This document shows positions 49,352 to 58,927 of a stretch of 64,000 nucleotides of DNA, piece after piece. The stretch is from Enterobacter sp. BIGb0383. GTDB taxonomy: Bacteria; Pseudomonadota; Gammaproteobacteria; Enterobacterales; Enterobacteriaceae. The translations under genes were made by a program, and so were the position numbers. The notes beneath the pieces are model-generated. The model made no database searches. It saw nothing but the letters and a program-made list of their open reading frames with translations, and had not been told where the DNA came from. The DNA is taken from NCBI RefSeq assembly GCF_003751845.1, contig NZ_RJKQ01000001.1, positions 1,426,001-1,490,000 on the forward strand. The letters are read 5' to 3'. How positions within the stretch are numbered: the stretch's first letter is position 1; every line of letters begins with the position of its first letter.

Positions 49352-50334
49352 CGCCCGCCTCCGCGCAGCAAAAGCAGCAAAAAGAACGGCGCGCCGATAA
49401 ACGCGGTCAGAATACCGAGCGGAATTTCAGTGGTGCTGAGGCTGCGGGCAAGCGTATCGGTCAGCAGCAGAAGGAGGCCGCCAATGGCCATAGACACCGG
49501 GAGCAGCCGCTGGTGATTGCTCCCGATCAGCAGGCGTCCGATATGCGGCACGATCAGTCCAATCCAGCCAATAACGCCGGCAATCGCCACCGTGCTGGCG
49601 GTGATCAGCGTCGCGCACACTATTAGTCCCAGCCGCAGGCGCGTGACGTTAATCCCCAGCGACCGCGCCTCATCGTCCGACAGCGTCAGCAGGTTCATCC
49701 GCCAGCGCAGCAGCAGCAGCGGCGTCGCGCCGACCAGTATCACCGGAGCCGAATAGACGAGATCCTCCACCGTCAGCGTCGATAGCCCGCCGAGCAGCCA
49801 GAAAGTGATCGTCGGAAGCTGGGTGTAGGGATCGGCGAGGATTTTAATCAGCGAAATCCCGGCGCCGCAGAGGGTGCCCAGCGCAATGCCCACCAACACC
49901 AGCGCGAGGACCGGATCGTGCCGGGTGATACGTCGGGTAATCAGCCAGACGCCGGTGACGACCAGCATCCCGCCGCCAAAGGCGTAGAGCTGAATTAGCC
50001 ACATGGGCAAGCCAAACAAAATCGCCGTGGACGCCCCCAGCCCGGCCCCCGCCGCCACGCCGAGAATATCAGGCGACACCAGCGGATTGCGGAACATGCC
50101 CTGATAGGTGGTCCCCGCTCCCGCCAGCGCCGCGCCAAGCAACAGCGCGGCCAGAATCCGTGGGAGACGTATTTGCCAGAAGACAATCTGGTCCTGGGGG
50201 CTCACCTCTCCGCCCGCCAATATCATCCCTGCCAGCTGATGGAGCGTCAGCGAATAGGCCCCGGAGACCAACGCCCCGGCAATACACAGGAGTAAGATGG
50301 TGCCCAGCAGCAGGCTGAGGGTGGAGGTTTTCAT
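49348..50334 (-). CDS. ABC transporter permease (FecCD/BtuC/MolB type)
   Basis: 328 aa, very hydrophobic, with about ten membrane segments and the FecCD family motifs QIRLPRILAALLLGAALAGA, GMFRNPLVSPDILGVAAGAG and GLIVPHIGRLLIGSNHQRLLP. It is the membrane channel half of the importer and functions as a homodimer with the ATPase. Both ends overlap neighbours by 4 bp, so the transporter genes are translationally coupled. Confidence 0.94.
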   Translation of the reverse strand: MKTSTLSLLLGTILLLCIAGALVSGAYSLTLHQLAGMILAGGEVSPQDQIVFWQIRLPRILAALLLGAALAGAGTTYQGMFRNPLVSPDILGVAAGAGLGASTAILFGLPMWLIQLYAFGGGMLVVTGVWLITRRITRHDPVLALVLVGIALGTLCGAGISLIKILADPYTQLPTITFWLLGGLSTLTVEDLVYSAPVILVGATPLLLLRWRMNLLTLSDDEARSLGINVTRLRLGLIVCATLITASTVAIAGVIGWIGLIVPHIGRLLIGSNHQRLLPVSMAIGGLLLLLTDTLARSLSTTEIPLGILTAFIGAPFFLLLLLRGGGR

Positions 50335-51371
50335 TGCCCACCTGCGATCTGCTGATACTGCGCATCGCTGAGCGGCTGGTGCCAGAACAGATCTGCGAAG
50401 CGGCCCATCTCCTCTTTAAAGCCCCGCTGAATATCCGCATCCAGCCAGGCGTGAAGACGACGCAGACCCAGCAGACGGTTGATGCCCGGCGGCGCATCCA
50501 GCCAGCCAAAGGGCAGCCCGCTGAGAAAAAGAATGCGGTTTTGCGCGACCGCCTTAACGCCGCGCCAGATCGGATCCTGGCGCAGATACTGTGCGGTGGT
50601 GGCATCCTGAACGAGGATAATATCCGGCTGCCATTGCAGAAGATTCTCCATAGACACCAGCACCAGCCCGGAACGCCCCGGAATTTTCGCCACGTTACGC
50701 AGGCCAAGCAGCTCTGCGGCTTCGGTGTGCAGCGAGCCCTGCAAACCGGTTTCCAGCCCGCGAGGACCGCGTGCGGCATAGAAGCTCATCCCGGCGGCAG
50801 GCGTACGGGAGAAGTCCAGCGCCTCCCCGATAAACTGGCGGGCCAGCGCCGCCTGCGGCGTGGTGCGGAATTCGGTATTCAGCGCCTGACCGACGGTCAT
50901 CAGCTGCTGCGGCGAATCACGCAGCGTACCGTCGATCAGCAGCCAGGGGATCTGCGTCTGGGCATTAACCCGGCGCGCCTGGGAGAGCCAGGTTTCATCC
51001 GAATAGCCGCAGTCGATCACCAGATCCGGCTTCAGCGCCATCAGCGACTCCAGGGAGAGGGTACTGGCCCGCCCGGCAATCCGCCCTATTTTCTTCAGAC
51101 GCCGGATCTTATCGGGCACAATCCCCCCCGCCCGCAGCGAAAAATCAAAGGAGGAAAAGCCGACCATTTTTTCCGGCGCGGCGGCCAGCAGCAGCAGATC
51201 GGCAGGCGCGCCCGCGCTCACCACCCGCTGGATCTGTTCGGGGCCGGGGATCTTGCCAATCGGAAACAGGCCGCTGGCCCGCTCTTCTGCCCTTGCAGGA
51301 CTGATATGAAGAAGAAATGCGGAACTCAGCGCCTGGAGAAATAAACGACGTGTCAGCATAGTGGTATTCAT
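50331..51371 (-). CDS. Periplasmic substrate-binding protein (BtuF/FepB/MolA type) with Tat signal
   Basis: 346 aa from ATG 51371 (MNTTMLTRRLFLQALSSAF); a longer open frame would read through the operator and is rejected. The N-terminus is a twin-arginine signal: TRRLFLQ near residue 7, hydrophobic core, cleavage at ISPARA|EE. The fold is the two-lobe class III binding protein with PEKMVGFSSFD, LKPDLVIDCGYSD and LQWQPDIILVQDATT. Class III proteins bind metal chelates, B12, or bare oxyanions as MolA does. First gene of the operon, its start lies 14 bp after the ModE-like palindrome. An alternative start is ATG 51359. Confidence 0.9.
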   Translation of the reverse strand: MNTTMLTRRLFLQALSSAFLLHISPARAEERASGLFPIGKIPGPEQIQRVVSAGAPADLLLLAAAPEKMVGFSSFDFSLRAGGIVPDKIRRLKKIGRIAGRASTLSLESLMALKPDLVIDCGYSDETWLSQARRVNAQTQIPWLLIDGTLRDSPQQLMTVGQALNTEFRTTPQAALARQFIGEALDFSRTPAAGMSFYAARGPRGLETGLQGSLHTEAAELLGLRNVAKIPGRSGLVLVSMENLLQWQPDIILVQDATTAQYLRQDPIWRGVKAVAQNRILFLSGLPFGWLDAPPGINRLLGLRRLHAWLDADIQRGFKEEMGRFADLFWHQPLSDAQYQQIAGGQ

Positions 51372-51384
51372 CTTGTCAGGATAT

Positions 51385-51412
51385 ATCGCTGTATAATTCC
51401 ATATATAGCGAT
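51385..51412 (-). promoter_or_regulatory. ModE-type operator over the promoter of the six-gene transport operon
   Basis: Arms ATCGCTGTATA (51385-51395) and TATATAGCGAT (51402-51412) are inverted repeats with one mismatch, separated by 6 bp. This fits the ModE operator form recalled (ATCGYTATATA-N6/7-TATATARCGAT). On the minus strand a -35 TTGCAC (51427-51422) and a -10 TATATG (51405-51400) at 16-bp spacing place the -10 inside the palindrome, so ModE-molybdate would block transcription. Confidence 0.82.
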
Positions 51413-51521
51413 GCAGTTTTTGTGCAAAATCAATTAAAAACAAGACGAATGGAAATCTACCTCCAGAAAGGTATATCGCGTGGAGGGCGGGGCGGGAATA
51501 TATAGAAATTATAATTAAGAG

Positions 51522-51557
51522 CAGACAATGTTATTTATTCAGAAAATTAATTGTCTG
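51522..51557. repeat. Inverted repeat between the transport operon and nuoN
   Basis: CAGACAAT (51522-51529) and ATTGTCTG (51550-51557) are perfect 8-bp complements 20 bp apart in an AT-rich gap. It could be a hairpin or an operator; no function is evident. Confidence 0.5.
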
Positions 51558-51566
51558 ACTAATAGC

Positions 51567-51607
51567 GAAAAAAAATGCCGATCACCCTGAGGTGACCGGC
51601 ATTTTTA
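51567..51607. terminator. nuo operon terminator (bidirectional)
   Basis: ATGCCGATCACC (51575-51586) pairs with GGTGACCGGCAT (51591-51602) with one mismatch, with eight A before and five T after. It ends the nuo transcript on the minus strand, insulating the transport operon. Confidence 0.88.
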
Positions 51608-51621
51608 TTGCCCGGACTGAT

Positions 51622-53079
51622 TTACATCAGCGGCTGGGCAAGCTGTACAAGGCTAATCAGCGGCTGCGGGTAGATACCCAGCACCAGTACCAGCAGTGCA
51701 GAGATCAGCACCACGATACCGCCCGCGCTGTAGGCCCAGTTGGACGGGGCATCGCGGTTCAGCTGCTGCGGCGCGGTCAGATAGAGACTCACGGCCACGC
51801 GCAGGTAGTAGTAGAGACCGATAGCCGAACCCACCACCACCGCACCGGTCAGCCACCACAGGTTGGCCTGCACACCGACGGCCAGCACGTAGAACTTACC
51901 GATAAAGCCCAGCGTCATCGGGATACCTGCCAGAGACAGCATCATTACCGTCATCACCGCCGACAGAATCGGACGGTGCCAGAACAGGCCGCGATAGGAG
52001 TAGAGCGAATCTGCATCCGGACCACGGTACGGGCTGGACATCAGGCTCACCACGCCGAAAGCGCCGAGGCTGCTGAACAGGTAACCGGCCAGGTAAACGC
52101 CTACGGTTTCCATCGACATCTGACCATTCTGCAGGGCAATCAGCGCCACCAGCAGATAGCCCAGATGGGAGATGGAGGAGTAGCCCAGCAGACGTTTGAT
52201 ATTGGTCTGGCTCAGCGCCATCAGGTTACCGAAGATGATGGAGGCGAAGGCAATCACACCCAGCACCACGCGTACCGCTTCACTGTCGCCAACCGGCGCG
52301 TACAGGAACAGACGCATCACCACAGCAAAGATGGCAATCTTGCTGGCGGTCGCCAGGAAGGTGGAGACCGGCGCAGGTGCGCCCTGGTAAACGTCCGGCG
52401 TCCACAGGTGGAACGGCACCAGAGAGAGTTTAAAGCCGAGGCCCACAATCATCATGCCCAGACCCACCAGCAGCAGCGGCTCGTGCAGCATGTTGTCGGC
52501 GAGGCTTTTGCCCAGCTCAACAAACGACAGGCTGCCGGATTCTGCATACACCAGCGCCATACCGAACAGCAGGAATGAAGAGGCTGCGGCGGACAGGATG
52601 GTGTACTTGATACTGGCTTCCAGGGAGCGTTTCTGCCGGAAGGCATAGCCCACCAGGCCGAACAGCGGCAGCGAAATCAGCTCGATACCGAGGAACAGCG
52701 CCGCCAGATGGTTGGCGTTGGCCAGCAGAATACCGCCGAGCGCGGCAATCAGCACCAGCAGGTAGAACTCTTCCTGGTTGTCGTTATAGCCTTCCAGCCA
52801 CGGGTAGGCAAAGGTACAGGTGGCGAGACTCGCCAGCAGCACCAGGCCAGTATAGAACATGGCAAAGCCGTCAACGCGCATCAGCGGCGTGACGTCCATC
52901 GCGCCCGCCTGGCCAACAAACCAGAGCGAGACTAACGCGGCGTTAAGGCCGAGTACCGACAGCGTGGCATTGAGAAAGTGATTGCGTCGCCACGCAATGG
53001 AGAGCATTACAACCACCACCGTCAAGCCGACGATCAGCAGCGGTAGCAGCGCAATCAGGTGTTGTGCAGTTATTGTCAT
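51622..53079 (-). CDS. nuoN: NADH-quinone oxidoreductase subunit N
   Basis: 485-aa antiporter-like membrane subunit of complex I with 14 predicted helices. Proton-channel lysines and the conserved segments [16 protein letters not shown] and [18 protein letters not shown] are present. Last gene of the nuo operon, 6 bp after nuoM. Confidence 0.97.
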   Translation of the reverse strand: MTITAQHLIALLPLLIVGLTVVVVMLSIAWRRNHFLNATLSVLGLNAALVSLWFVGQAGAMDVTPLMRVDGFAMFYTGLVLLASLATCTFAYPWLEGYNDNQEEFYLLVLIAALGGILLANANHLAALFLGIELISLPLFGLVGYAFRQKRSLEASIKYTILSAAASSFLLFGMALVYAESGSLSFVELGKSLADNMLHEPLLLVGLGMMIVGLGFKLSLVPFHLWTPDVYQGAPAPVSTFLATASKIAIFAVVMRLFLYAPVGDSEAVRVVLGVIAFASIIFGNLMALSQTNIKRLLGYSSISHLGYLLVALIALQNGQMSMETVGVYLAGYLFSSLGAFGVVSLMSSPYRGPDADSLYSYRGLFWHRPILSAVMTVMMLSLAGIPMTLGFIGKFYVLAVGVQANLWWLTGAVVVGSAIGLYYYLRVAVSLYLTAPQQLNRDAPSNWAYSAGGIVVLISALLVLVLGIYPQPLISLVQLAQPLM

Positions 53080-53085
53080 GGCGAT

Positions 53086-54615
53086 TTACGGCCTTGTAAT
53101 AGTTGCGGAATTAACAAACCACTGCTGGATATTCGCCATCGCAGAGTGCGAGGTATCCAGAATCGGCTGCGGATAGACGCCCAGCAGTACCAGCAGTACT
53201 ACCAGCAGCAGAACAATCAGCAGTTCACGCAGTGACATCCCCGGCAGGTCCTGATTTGCCAGATCGCTTTTCGCTTTACCGAAGTAGGCGCGATGCAGCA
53301 TCGCCAGCGAGTAAACGGAGGCGAAGACCAGCCCGAAGGTGGAGATAACGGTAATCACCGGCACCACCTGGAAGCTGCCGAACAGAATCATAAATTCGCC
53401 GACAAAGTTACCGGTACCCGGCATCCCGAGGGTCGCCACCGCGAAGAACATCGACAGCGCAGGCAGCCACTTAATTTTGCTCCACAGACCGCCCATCATA
53501 CGCATATCGCGCGTGTGCAGACGCTCGTACAGCTGGCCGCACAGGATGAACAGACCCGCAGCGGAAAGGCCGTGAGCAATCATCTGAATGACCGCGCCCT
53601 GGTACGCCAGCTGGCTGCCGGTGTAGATGGCAATCAGTACGAAGCCCATATGGGACACGGAGGTGTAGGCAATCAGACGTTTAATATCGGTCTGGGTAAA
53701 GGCCATCCACGCGCCGTAGAAGATACCAATAATACCGAGCCACATCGCAATCGGGGCAAACTCGGCGGACGCGTTCGGGAACAGCGGCAGCGAGAAGCGC
53801 AGCAGACCGTAGGCCGCGGTTTTCAGCAGAATACCCGCCAGGTCAACAGAACCCGCCGTCGGTGCCTGAGAGTGCGCGTCCGGCAGCCAGCCATGCAGCG
53901 GCACTACCGGCATTTTTACCGCGAAGGCGATAAAGAAGCCGAGCATCAGCAGGTATTCCACACCGTGAGACATCGGCGTATTCAGCAGATCTTCATAGTT
54001 GAAGGTCCACACGCCGGTGGCTTTATAGTGCACGAACACCAGCGCCAGGATGGCAATCAGCATCACCAGGCCGCTCGCCTGGGTGTAGATGAAGAACTTG
54101 GTGGCCGCGGTAATACGCGTCTTCCCGTCGGAGGCCTTGTGGCCCCAGAGTGCGATCAGGAAGTACATCGGCACCAGCATCATTTCCCAGAAGAAGAAGA
54201 ACAGGAACAGGTCAATGGCGAGGAACACGCCGATAACGCCGCCCAGGATCCACATCAGGTTAAGATGGAAGAACCCCTGATACTTCTCGATTTCACGCCA
54301 GGAACAGAGTACTGCCAGCACGCCAAGCAGGCCGGTCAGCACCACCATCAGCAGCGACAGACCGTCGATAGCAAGGTGAATAGAGATACCGAAGCGCGGG
54401 ATCCACGGCAGTTCAAACTGCGACTGCCACTGCGGCAGACCGCTGGATTGCGTCAGTCCGTAGCCGCCCTGCAGCCAAAGCTGCATCGCGAGCGCGAATG
54501 TCAGTCCCATGGTGATCAGCGCGATCCAACGCGGCATCTTCACGCCAAAGCGTTCGGTCTGCCAGCACAGGAATCCACCAATGAAGGGAATTAATATTAG
54601 CCAGGGTAATAACAT
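53086..54615 (-). CDS. nuoM: NADH-quinone oxidoreductase subunit M
   Basis: 509-aa antiporter-like proton-pumping subunit. Conserved FFFWEMMLVPMYFLIALWG (Glu on TM5), LPDAHSQAPTAGSVDLAGIL and LIAYTSVSHMGFVLIAIY. It belongs to the distal membrane arm with NuoL and NuoN. Confidence 0.98.
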   Translation of the reverse strand: MLLPWLILIPFIGGFLCWQTERFGVKMPRWIALITMGLTFALAMQLWLQGGYGLTQSSGLPQWQSQFELPWIPRFGISIHLAIDGLSLLMVVLTGLLGVLAVLCSWREIEKYQGFFHLNLMWILGGVIGVFLAIDLFLFFFFWEMMLVPMYFLIALWGHKASDGKTRITAATKFFIYTQASGLVMLIAILALVFVHYKATGVWTFNYEDLLNTPMSHGVEYLLMLGFFIAFAVKMPVVPLHGWLPDAHSQAPTAGSVDLAGILLKTAAYGLLRFSLPLFPNASAEFAPIAMWLGIIGIFYGAWMAFTQTDIKRLIAYTSVSHMGFVLIAIYTGSQLAYQGAVIQMIAHGLSAAGLFILCGQLYERLHTRDMRMMGGLWSKIKWLPALSMFFAVATLGMPGTGNFVGEFMILFGSFQVVPVITVISTFGLVFASVYSLAMLHRAYFGKAKSDLANQDLPGMSLRELLIVLLLVVLLVLLGVYPQPILDTSHSAMANIQQWFVNSATITRP

Positions 54616-54636
54616 GGCGATTTACATTCCTTTTTA

Positions 54637-54655
54637 AGGCCCCCGGCAGGGGCCT
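54637..54655 (-). repeat. Hairpin between nuoL and nuoM
   Basis: AGGCCCC (54637-54643) and GGGGCCT (54649-54655) form a perfect 7-bp stem with a 5-nt loop in the 76-bp gap, the longest gap within the nuo genes seen here. With no T-run it is more likely an mRNA-stability element than a terminator. Confidence 0.65.
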
Positions 54656-54691
54656 GATTTTCAACGAATTCGAATAAAATCCACTTTGCGA

Positions 54692-56533
54692 TCAACGCAG
54701 AACCATCAGCAGCACCAGCACGACCACCGCGCCAACGCTCATAGAGGCAACGTACCAGCGCAGCTGTCCGTTTTCGCTATAGAGCAGGCCGCGACCGGCA
54801 AAGCGCGACAGCAGCGCAGGCAGGTTCATCAGCGCATTCAGCGGGTCGCGTTTAATCAGCCAGGCGACGCCGAGGAACGGCTTAACGAACACGCGATCGT
54901 ACAGCCAGTCAAAGCCCCAGGCGTTATACCACCAGGTGCCCAACAGACGGCCCGGTGCGCTGTTGGCGACGGAGGTCACCAGCGTGCGTTTACCCAGCCA
55001 CAGCCATGCGGCCAGCAGGATACCGGCAATCGCCACCACGCCGGAGGCAATCTCCAGGGTCATCACGCTACCGTGCTCCAGTTCGGTGGTAGCAGGCAGT
55101 ACGCCCTGCAGCGGCGGCACAATCAGCGCGCCAACAAAGGTAGACAGCACCATCAGCACAATCAGCGGCAGGTGGTGGGTAATCCCCTTCCCTGCATGCG
55201 CGTGGATCTGCTCTTTACCGTGGAAGACGATGAAAATCATACGGAAGGTATAGAGGGAGGTCATAAACGCCCCTGCCAGACCCGCCACCATCAGGTTGAT
55301 ATGACCGTTTGCTACCGCGCCCGCAAGGATCTCGTCCTTACTGAAGAAGCCGGCGGTAATCAGCGGCAGCGCCGACAGGGCCGCACCACCAATCAGGAAG
55401 CTCAGGTATACCAGCGGAATCGACTTACGCAGGCCGCCCATCTTAAAGATGTTCTGCTCGTGGTGGCAGGCCAGGATCACCGAGCCGGACGCCAGGAACA
55501 GCAGCGCTTTAAAGAATGCGTGCGTCATCAGATGGAAAATCGCCGCGTCCCATGCTTGCACGCCGAGGGCGAGGAACATGTAGCCAATCTGGCTCATGGT
55601 CGAGTAGGCAAGTACGCGTTTGATATCGGTCTGCACCAGCGCGGCAAAGCCTGCCAGCACCAGGGTCACGGCACCCACGATGCCCACCAGATGGAGAATT
55701 TCCGGGGTCATCAGGAACAGGCCGTGCGTACGGGCAATCAGGTAGACGCCCGCGGTCACCATGGTGGCGGCGTGGATCAGCGCAGAAACCGGCGTCGGAC
55801 CGGCCATTGCATCCGCAAGCCAGGTCTGCAGCGGCAGCTGTGCCGATTTACCGACGGCACCGCCCAGCAGCATCAGAGTGGCCCAGGTCAGCATATTGTT
55901 GCCGGCTTCAAAGTGCGCAGGCGCCAGTTCGACCATTTCGCGGAAGTTCAGCGTGCCCAGTTCGTTGTAAAGAATGAACAGCGCGAAGGCGAGGAAGACG
56001 TCACCCACGCGGGTCACGACGAACGCTTTCATTGCCGCTGCGCCATTCTTCGGATCGGTGTAGTAGAAGCCGATCAGCAGATAGGAACACAGGCCCACGC
56101 CTTCCCAGCCCAGGTACATCAACAGCAGGTTATCGGACAGCACAAGGATAACCATGCTGGCGATAAACAGGTTGGTGTACGCGAAGAAGCGGGAGTAGCC
56201 CTCTTCACCGCGCATATACCAGGACGCGAACATATGGATCAGGAAGCCCACGCCGGTGACCACGGAAAGCATGGTCAGGGAGAGGCCGTCCAGCACCAGG
56301 CTAAAGCCGATATTGAAATCACCAACCGACATCCAGGTCCACAGCGGCAGGCTAAACGCCTGCTTGCCGTTGCTCAGGAAGTCGATGCCCGCATACGCGG
56401 TGACTAAGGCCGCAAGGCCAATCGAACCCACACCCACGGTGGCAGACAGGTTTTCAGACCAGCGCCCACGTGAGAATGCCAGCAGGATAAAGCCGATCAG
56501 CGGAAAGATAATGGTTAAGGCAAGCATGTTCAT
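54692..56533 (-). CDS. nuoL: NADH-quinone oxidoreductase subunit L
   Basis: 613-aa terminal proton-pumping subunit, including the long lateral helix HL near the C-terminus. Conserved [20 protein letters not shown] (TM5 Glu), [20 protein letters not shown] and [18 protein letters not shown]. Overlaps nuoK by 4 bp. Confidence 0.98.
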   Translation of the reverse strand: MNMLALTIIFPLIGFILLAFSRGRWSENLSATVGVGSIGLAALVTAYAGIDFLSNGKQAFSLPLWTWMSVGDFNIGFSLVLDGLSLTMLSVVTGVGFLIHMFASWYMRGEEGYSRFFAYTNLFIASMVILVLSDNLLLMYLGWEGVGLCSYLLIGFYYTDPKNGAAAMKAFVVTRVGDVFLAFALFILYNELGTLNFREMVELAPAHFEAGNNMLTWATLMLLGGAVGKSAQLPLQTWLADAMAGPTPVSALIHAATMVTAGVYLIARTHGLFLMTPEILHLVGIVGAVTLVLAGFAALVQTDIKRVLAYSTMSQIGYMFLALGVQAWDAAIFHLMTHAFFKALLFLASGSVILACHHEQNIFKMGGLRKSIPLVYLSFLIGGAALSALPLITAGFFSKDEILAGAVANGHINLMVAGLAGAFMTSLYTFRMIFIVFHGKEQIHAHAGKGITHHLPLIVLMVLSTFVGALIVPPLQGVLPATTELEHGSVMTLEIASGVVAIAGILLAAWLWLGKRTLVTSVANSAPGRLLGTWWYNAWGFDWLYDRVFVKPFLGVAWLIKRDPLNALMNLPALLSRFAGRGLLYSENGQLRWYVASMSVGAVVVLVLLMVLR

Positions 56534-56832
56534 CCACGCAACTCACTTACTGAATCGATGTTCAGGTTCTGGCGGCGACGGTGGAGCTGCAGCAGCAGCG
56601 CCAGGCCAATGCTCGCTTCCGCAGCCGCAAGGCTGATGGCGAGGATATACATTACCTGGCCATCAGGCTGGCCCCAGTAGCTACCGGCGACCACAAAGGC
56701 CAGCGCGGAGGCGTTGATCATGATTTCCAGCCCGATCAGCATAAACAGCAGATTGCGGCGGATAATCAGACCGGTCAGGCCGAGAACAAACAGGATCGCG
56801 GCAAGGATCAGTCCATGTTGTAAGGGGATCAT
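56530..56832 (-). CDS. nuoK: NADH-quinone oxidoreductase subunit K
   Basis: 100-aa, three-helix membrane subunit of complex I. The two buried glutamates of the proton path are in [11 protein letters not shown] and [12 protein letters not shown]. Overlaps both nuoJ and nuoL by 4 bp. Confidence 0.98.
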   Translation of the reverse strand: MIPLQHGLILAAILFVLGLTGLIIRRNLLFMLIGLEIMINASALAFVVAGSYWGQPDGQVMYILAISLAAAEASIGLALLLQLHRRRQNLNIDSVSELRG

Positions 56833-57383
56833 GCTTGCTCCTCCGTTTTACGTTTCGCGCGGTCATCCGTGCGGTTGCTCAGCACCTCACCACTACGGTC
56901 TTCACGACCGATATGGAAGGCGACAACCAGACCCGCCAGCAGCAGCATTGACGCCAGCTCGACCGCCAGGACATACGGCCCGAACAGGGTGATACCGACT
57001 TCTTTCGCGCTGATTGGCGTGCCGTCGATACCCTGGTCGTTCACACCGAGAATGGCGTAAACGATAACGGCCAGCAGGACAGCAGAGAGCAGACCCGGGC
57101 CAATCCAGATTTGCGGCTTCAGCCACTGACGTTCCTGGGCGACTTCGGCGCCGCCAAGGTTCAGCATCATCACCACAAACACGAACAGCACCATGATGGC
57201 ACCCGCGTAGACGATAATCTCCAGCGCACCTGCGAAGTAAGCGCCCATCGAGAAGAAGACGCCGGAAATGGCCAGCAGCGAGATGATCAGATACAGCAGC
57301 GCATGCACCGGATTGGTGTGCGTGATCACCCGAAACGTGGTCAGAATGGCGATAAGGCCACAGATATAAAATGCGAACTCCAT
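56829..57383 (-). CDS. nuoJ: NADH-quinone oxidoreductase subunit J
   Basis: 184-aa membrane subunit with five helices. The flexible TM3 signature [20 protein letters not shown] is intact; a polar C-terminal tail rich in R, D and K follows. Ten bp separate it from nuoI. Confidence 0.98.
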   Translation of the reverse strand: MEFAFYICGLIAILTTFRVITHTNPVHALLYLIISLLAISGVFFSMGAYFAGALEIIVYAGAIMVLFVFVVMMLNLGGAEVAQERQWLKPQIWIGPGLLSAVLLAVIVYAILGVNDQGIDGTPISAKEVGITLFGPYVLAVELASMLLLAGLVVAFHIGREDRSGEVLSNRTDDRAKRKTEEQA

Positions 57384-57393
57384 TGCCCTCTCC

Positions 57394-57936
57394 TTAAGGT
57401 AACAGGCTCTTGACGTCGATAGGTTTGGCTTCGTTCTCCGCCTCGCCTTTGTCTTTGCCGTCGATTGCCATACCTGCCATCCGGTAGAAGTTATATTCCG
57501 GGTATTTGCCCGGACCGGAAATCAGCAGATCCTCTTTTTCGTACACCAGATCCTGACGCTTGTACTCGCCCAGCTCGAAGTCCGGCGTAAGCTGGATAGC
57601 CGTGGTCGGGCACGCTTCTTCACACATACCGCAGAAGATGCAGCGCGAGAAGTTGATGCGGAAAAATTCCGGATACCAGCGGCCATCTTTGGTTTCTGCT
57701 TTCTGCAGAGAGATACAGCCTACCGGGCAGGCTACCGCACACAGGTTACAGGCAACGCAGCGCTCTTCACCGTCCGGGTCGCGACTCAGCACGATACGGC
57801 CACGGTAGCGCGGCGGCAGATAAACCGGCTCTTCCGGGTACATCTGGGTTTCGCGTTTTGCAAACGCGTGGAGGCCGATCATCCAGATACTACGAACCTG
57901 GGTGCCAAACCCTACCACTATGTCTTTTAAGGTCAT
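57394..57936 (-). CDS. nuoI: NADH-quinone oxidoreductase subunit I (two 4Fe-4S)
   Basis: 180-aa ferredoxin-like subunit carrying clusters N6a and N6b: [14 protein letters not shown] and [16 protein letters not shown]. It passes electrons from NuoG toward N2 and quinone at the arm junction. An N-terminal amphipathic helix docks it on the membrane domain. Confidence 0.98.
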   Translation of the reverse strand: MTLKDIVVGFGTQVRSIWMIGLHAFAKRETQMYPEEPVYLPPRYRGRIVLSRDPDGEERCVACNLCAVACPVGCISLQKAETKDGRWYPEFFRINFSRCIFCGMCEEACPTTAIQLTPDFELGEYKRQDLVYEKEDLLISGPGKYPEYNFYRMAGMAIDGKDKGEAENEAKPIDVKSLLP

Positions 57937-57949
57937 GGTTTCTTCACCC

Positions 57950-58927
57950 TTATTGCGCCTGCCAGAGAATGACAGCCGCCGTTACCAGCAAGTTGATCAG
58001 CGTCAGCGGCAGGCACACTTTCCAGCCGAAGGACATTACCTGGTCATAACGCGGACGCGGTAATGAGGCGCGAATCAAAATGAACATCATCATAAAGAAC
58101 GCGGTTTTCAGCGCGAACCAGATGAAAGGCGGTAAGAACGGGCCATGCCAGCCACCGAAGAACAGCGTAACCATCATTGCGGAAACGGTGACGATACCGA
58201 TGTATTCACCCACGAAGAACAGACCGAACTTCATGCCGGAGTATTCGACGTGGTAGCCGTCCGCCAGTTCCTGCTCTGCTTCCGGCTGGTCGAAGGGGTG
58301 ACGGTGACACACCGCCACGCCCGCGATAGCGAAAGTGATAAAGCCAAAGAACTGCGGGATGACGTTCCAGATATTCGCCTGGCTGTTGACGATGTCGGTC
58401 ATATTAAATGAACCGGCCTGCGCCACCACGCCCATCAGGGAGAGCCCAAGGAACACTTCGTAGCTCAGGGTCTGCGCAGATGCACGCATCGCGCCGAGCA
58501 GCGAGTATTTGTTGTTGCTCGACCAGCCAGCGAACAGCACGGCGTACACCGCCAGACCGGCCATCATCAGGAAGAACAGGATCCCGATATTGAGGTCTGC
58601 AACCACCCAGCTCGGGCTGACCGGCACAATGGCGAAGGCCAGCAGCAGCGAGGTAAAGGCGATCATCGGTGCCAGGGTAAAGATGACGCGATCCGAGAAT
58701 TTCGGGATCCAGTCTTCTTTAAAGAACATCTTGATCATGTCCGCCACCAGCTGGAGCGAACCGCCCCAGCCAACGCGGTTCGGTCCATAGCGGTTCTGGA
58801 ACAGACCCAGAAGACGACGTTCACCGAAGCTCATAAAGGCACCGCAGGTGACCACCACCAGCAGGATAACGACAGCCTTCAGAATGCTTAGCAGAATCTC
58901 GATAAGATCCGGAGTTAACCAACTCAT
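57950..58927 (-). CDS. nuoH: NADH-quinone oxidoreductase subunit H
   Basis: 325-aa membrane subunit forming most of the quinone chamber. Conserved [20 protein letters not shown] and [20 protein letters not shown], with the acidic loop that couples quinone reduction to pumping. The start overlaps the nuoG stop by 4 bp. Confidence 0.98.
   Translation of the reverse strand: MSWLTPDLIEILLSILKAVVILLVVVTCGAFMSFGERRLLGLFQNRYGPNRVGWGGSLQLVADMIKMFFKEDWIPKFSDRVIFTLAPMIAFTSLLLAFAIVPVSPSWVVADLNIGILFFLMMAGLAVYAVLFAGWSSNNKYSLLGAMRASAQTLSYEVFLGLSLMGVVAQAGSFNMTDIVNSQANIWNVIPQFFGFITFAIAGVAVCHRHPFDQPEAEQELADGYHVEYSGMKFGLFFVGEYIGIVTVSAMMVTLFFGGWHGPFLPPFIWFALKTAFFMMMFILIRASLPRPRYDQVMSFGWKVCLPLTLINLLVTAAVILWQAQ

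Noticed and set aside
54686-56407. 573-aa open frame on the plus strand
   Set aside because: It is antisense to nuoL, very rich in Q, H and R, with no recognisable domain. The same applies to the long frames opposite nuoM (53293-54594), nuoG (59200-61605), nuoF (61728-63065) and glpT (18196-19446).
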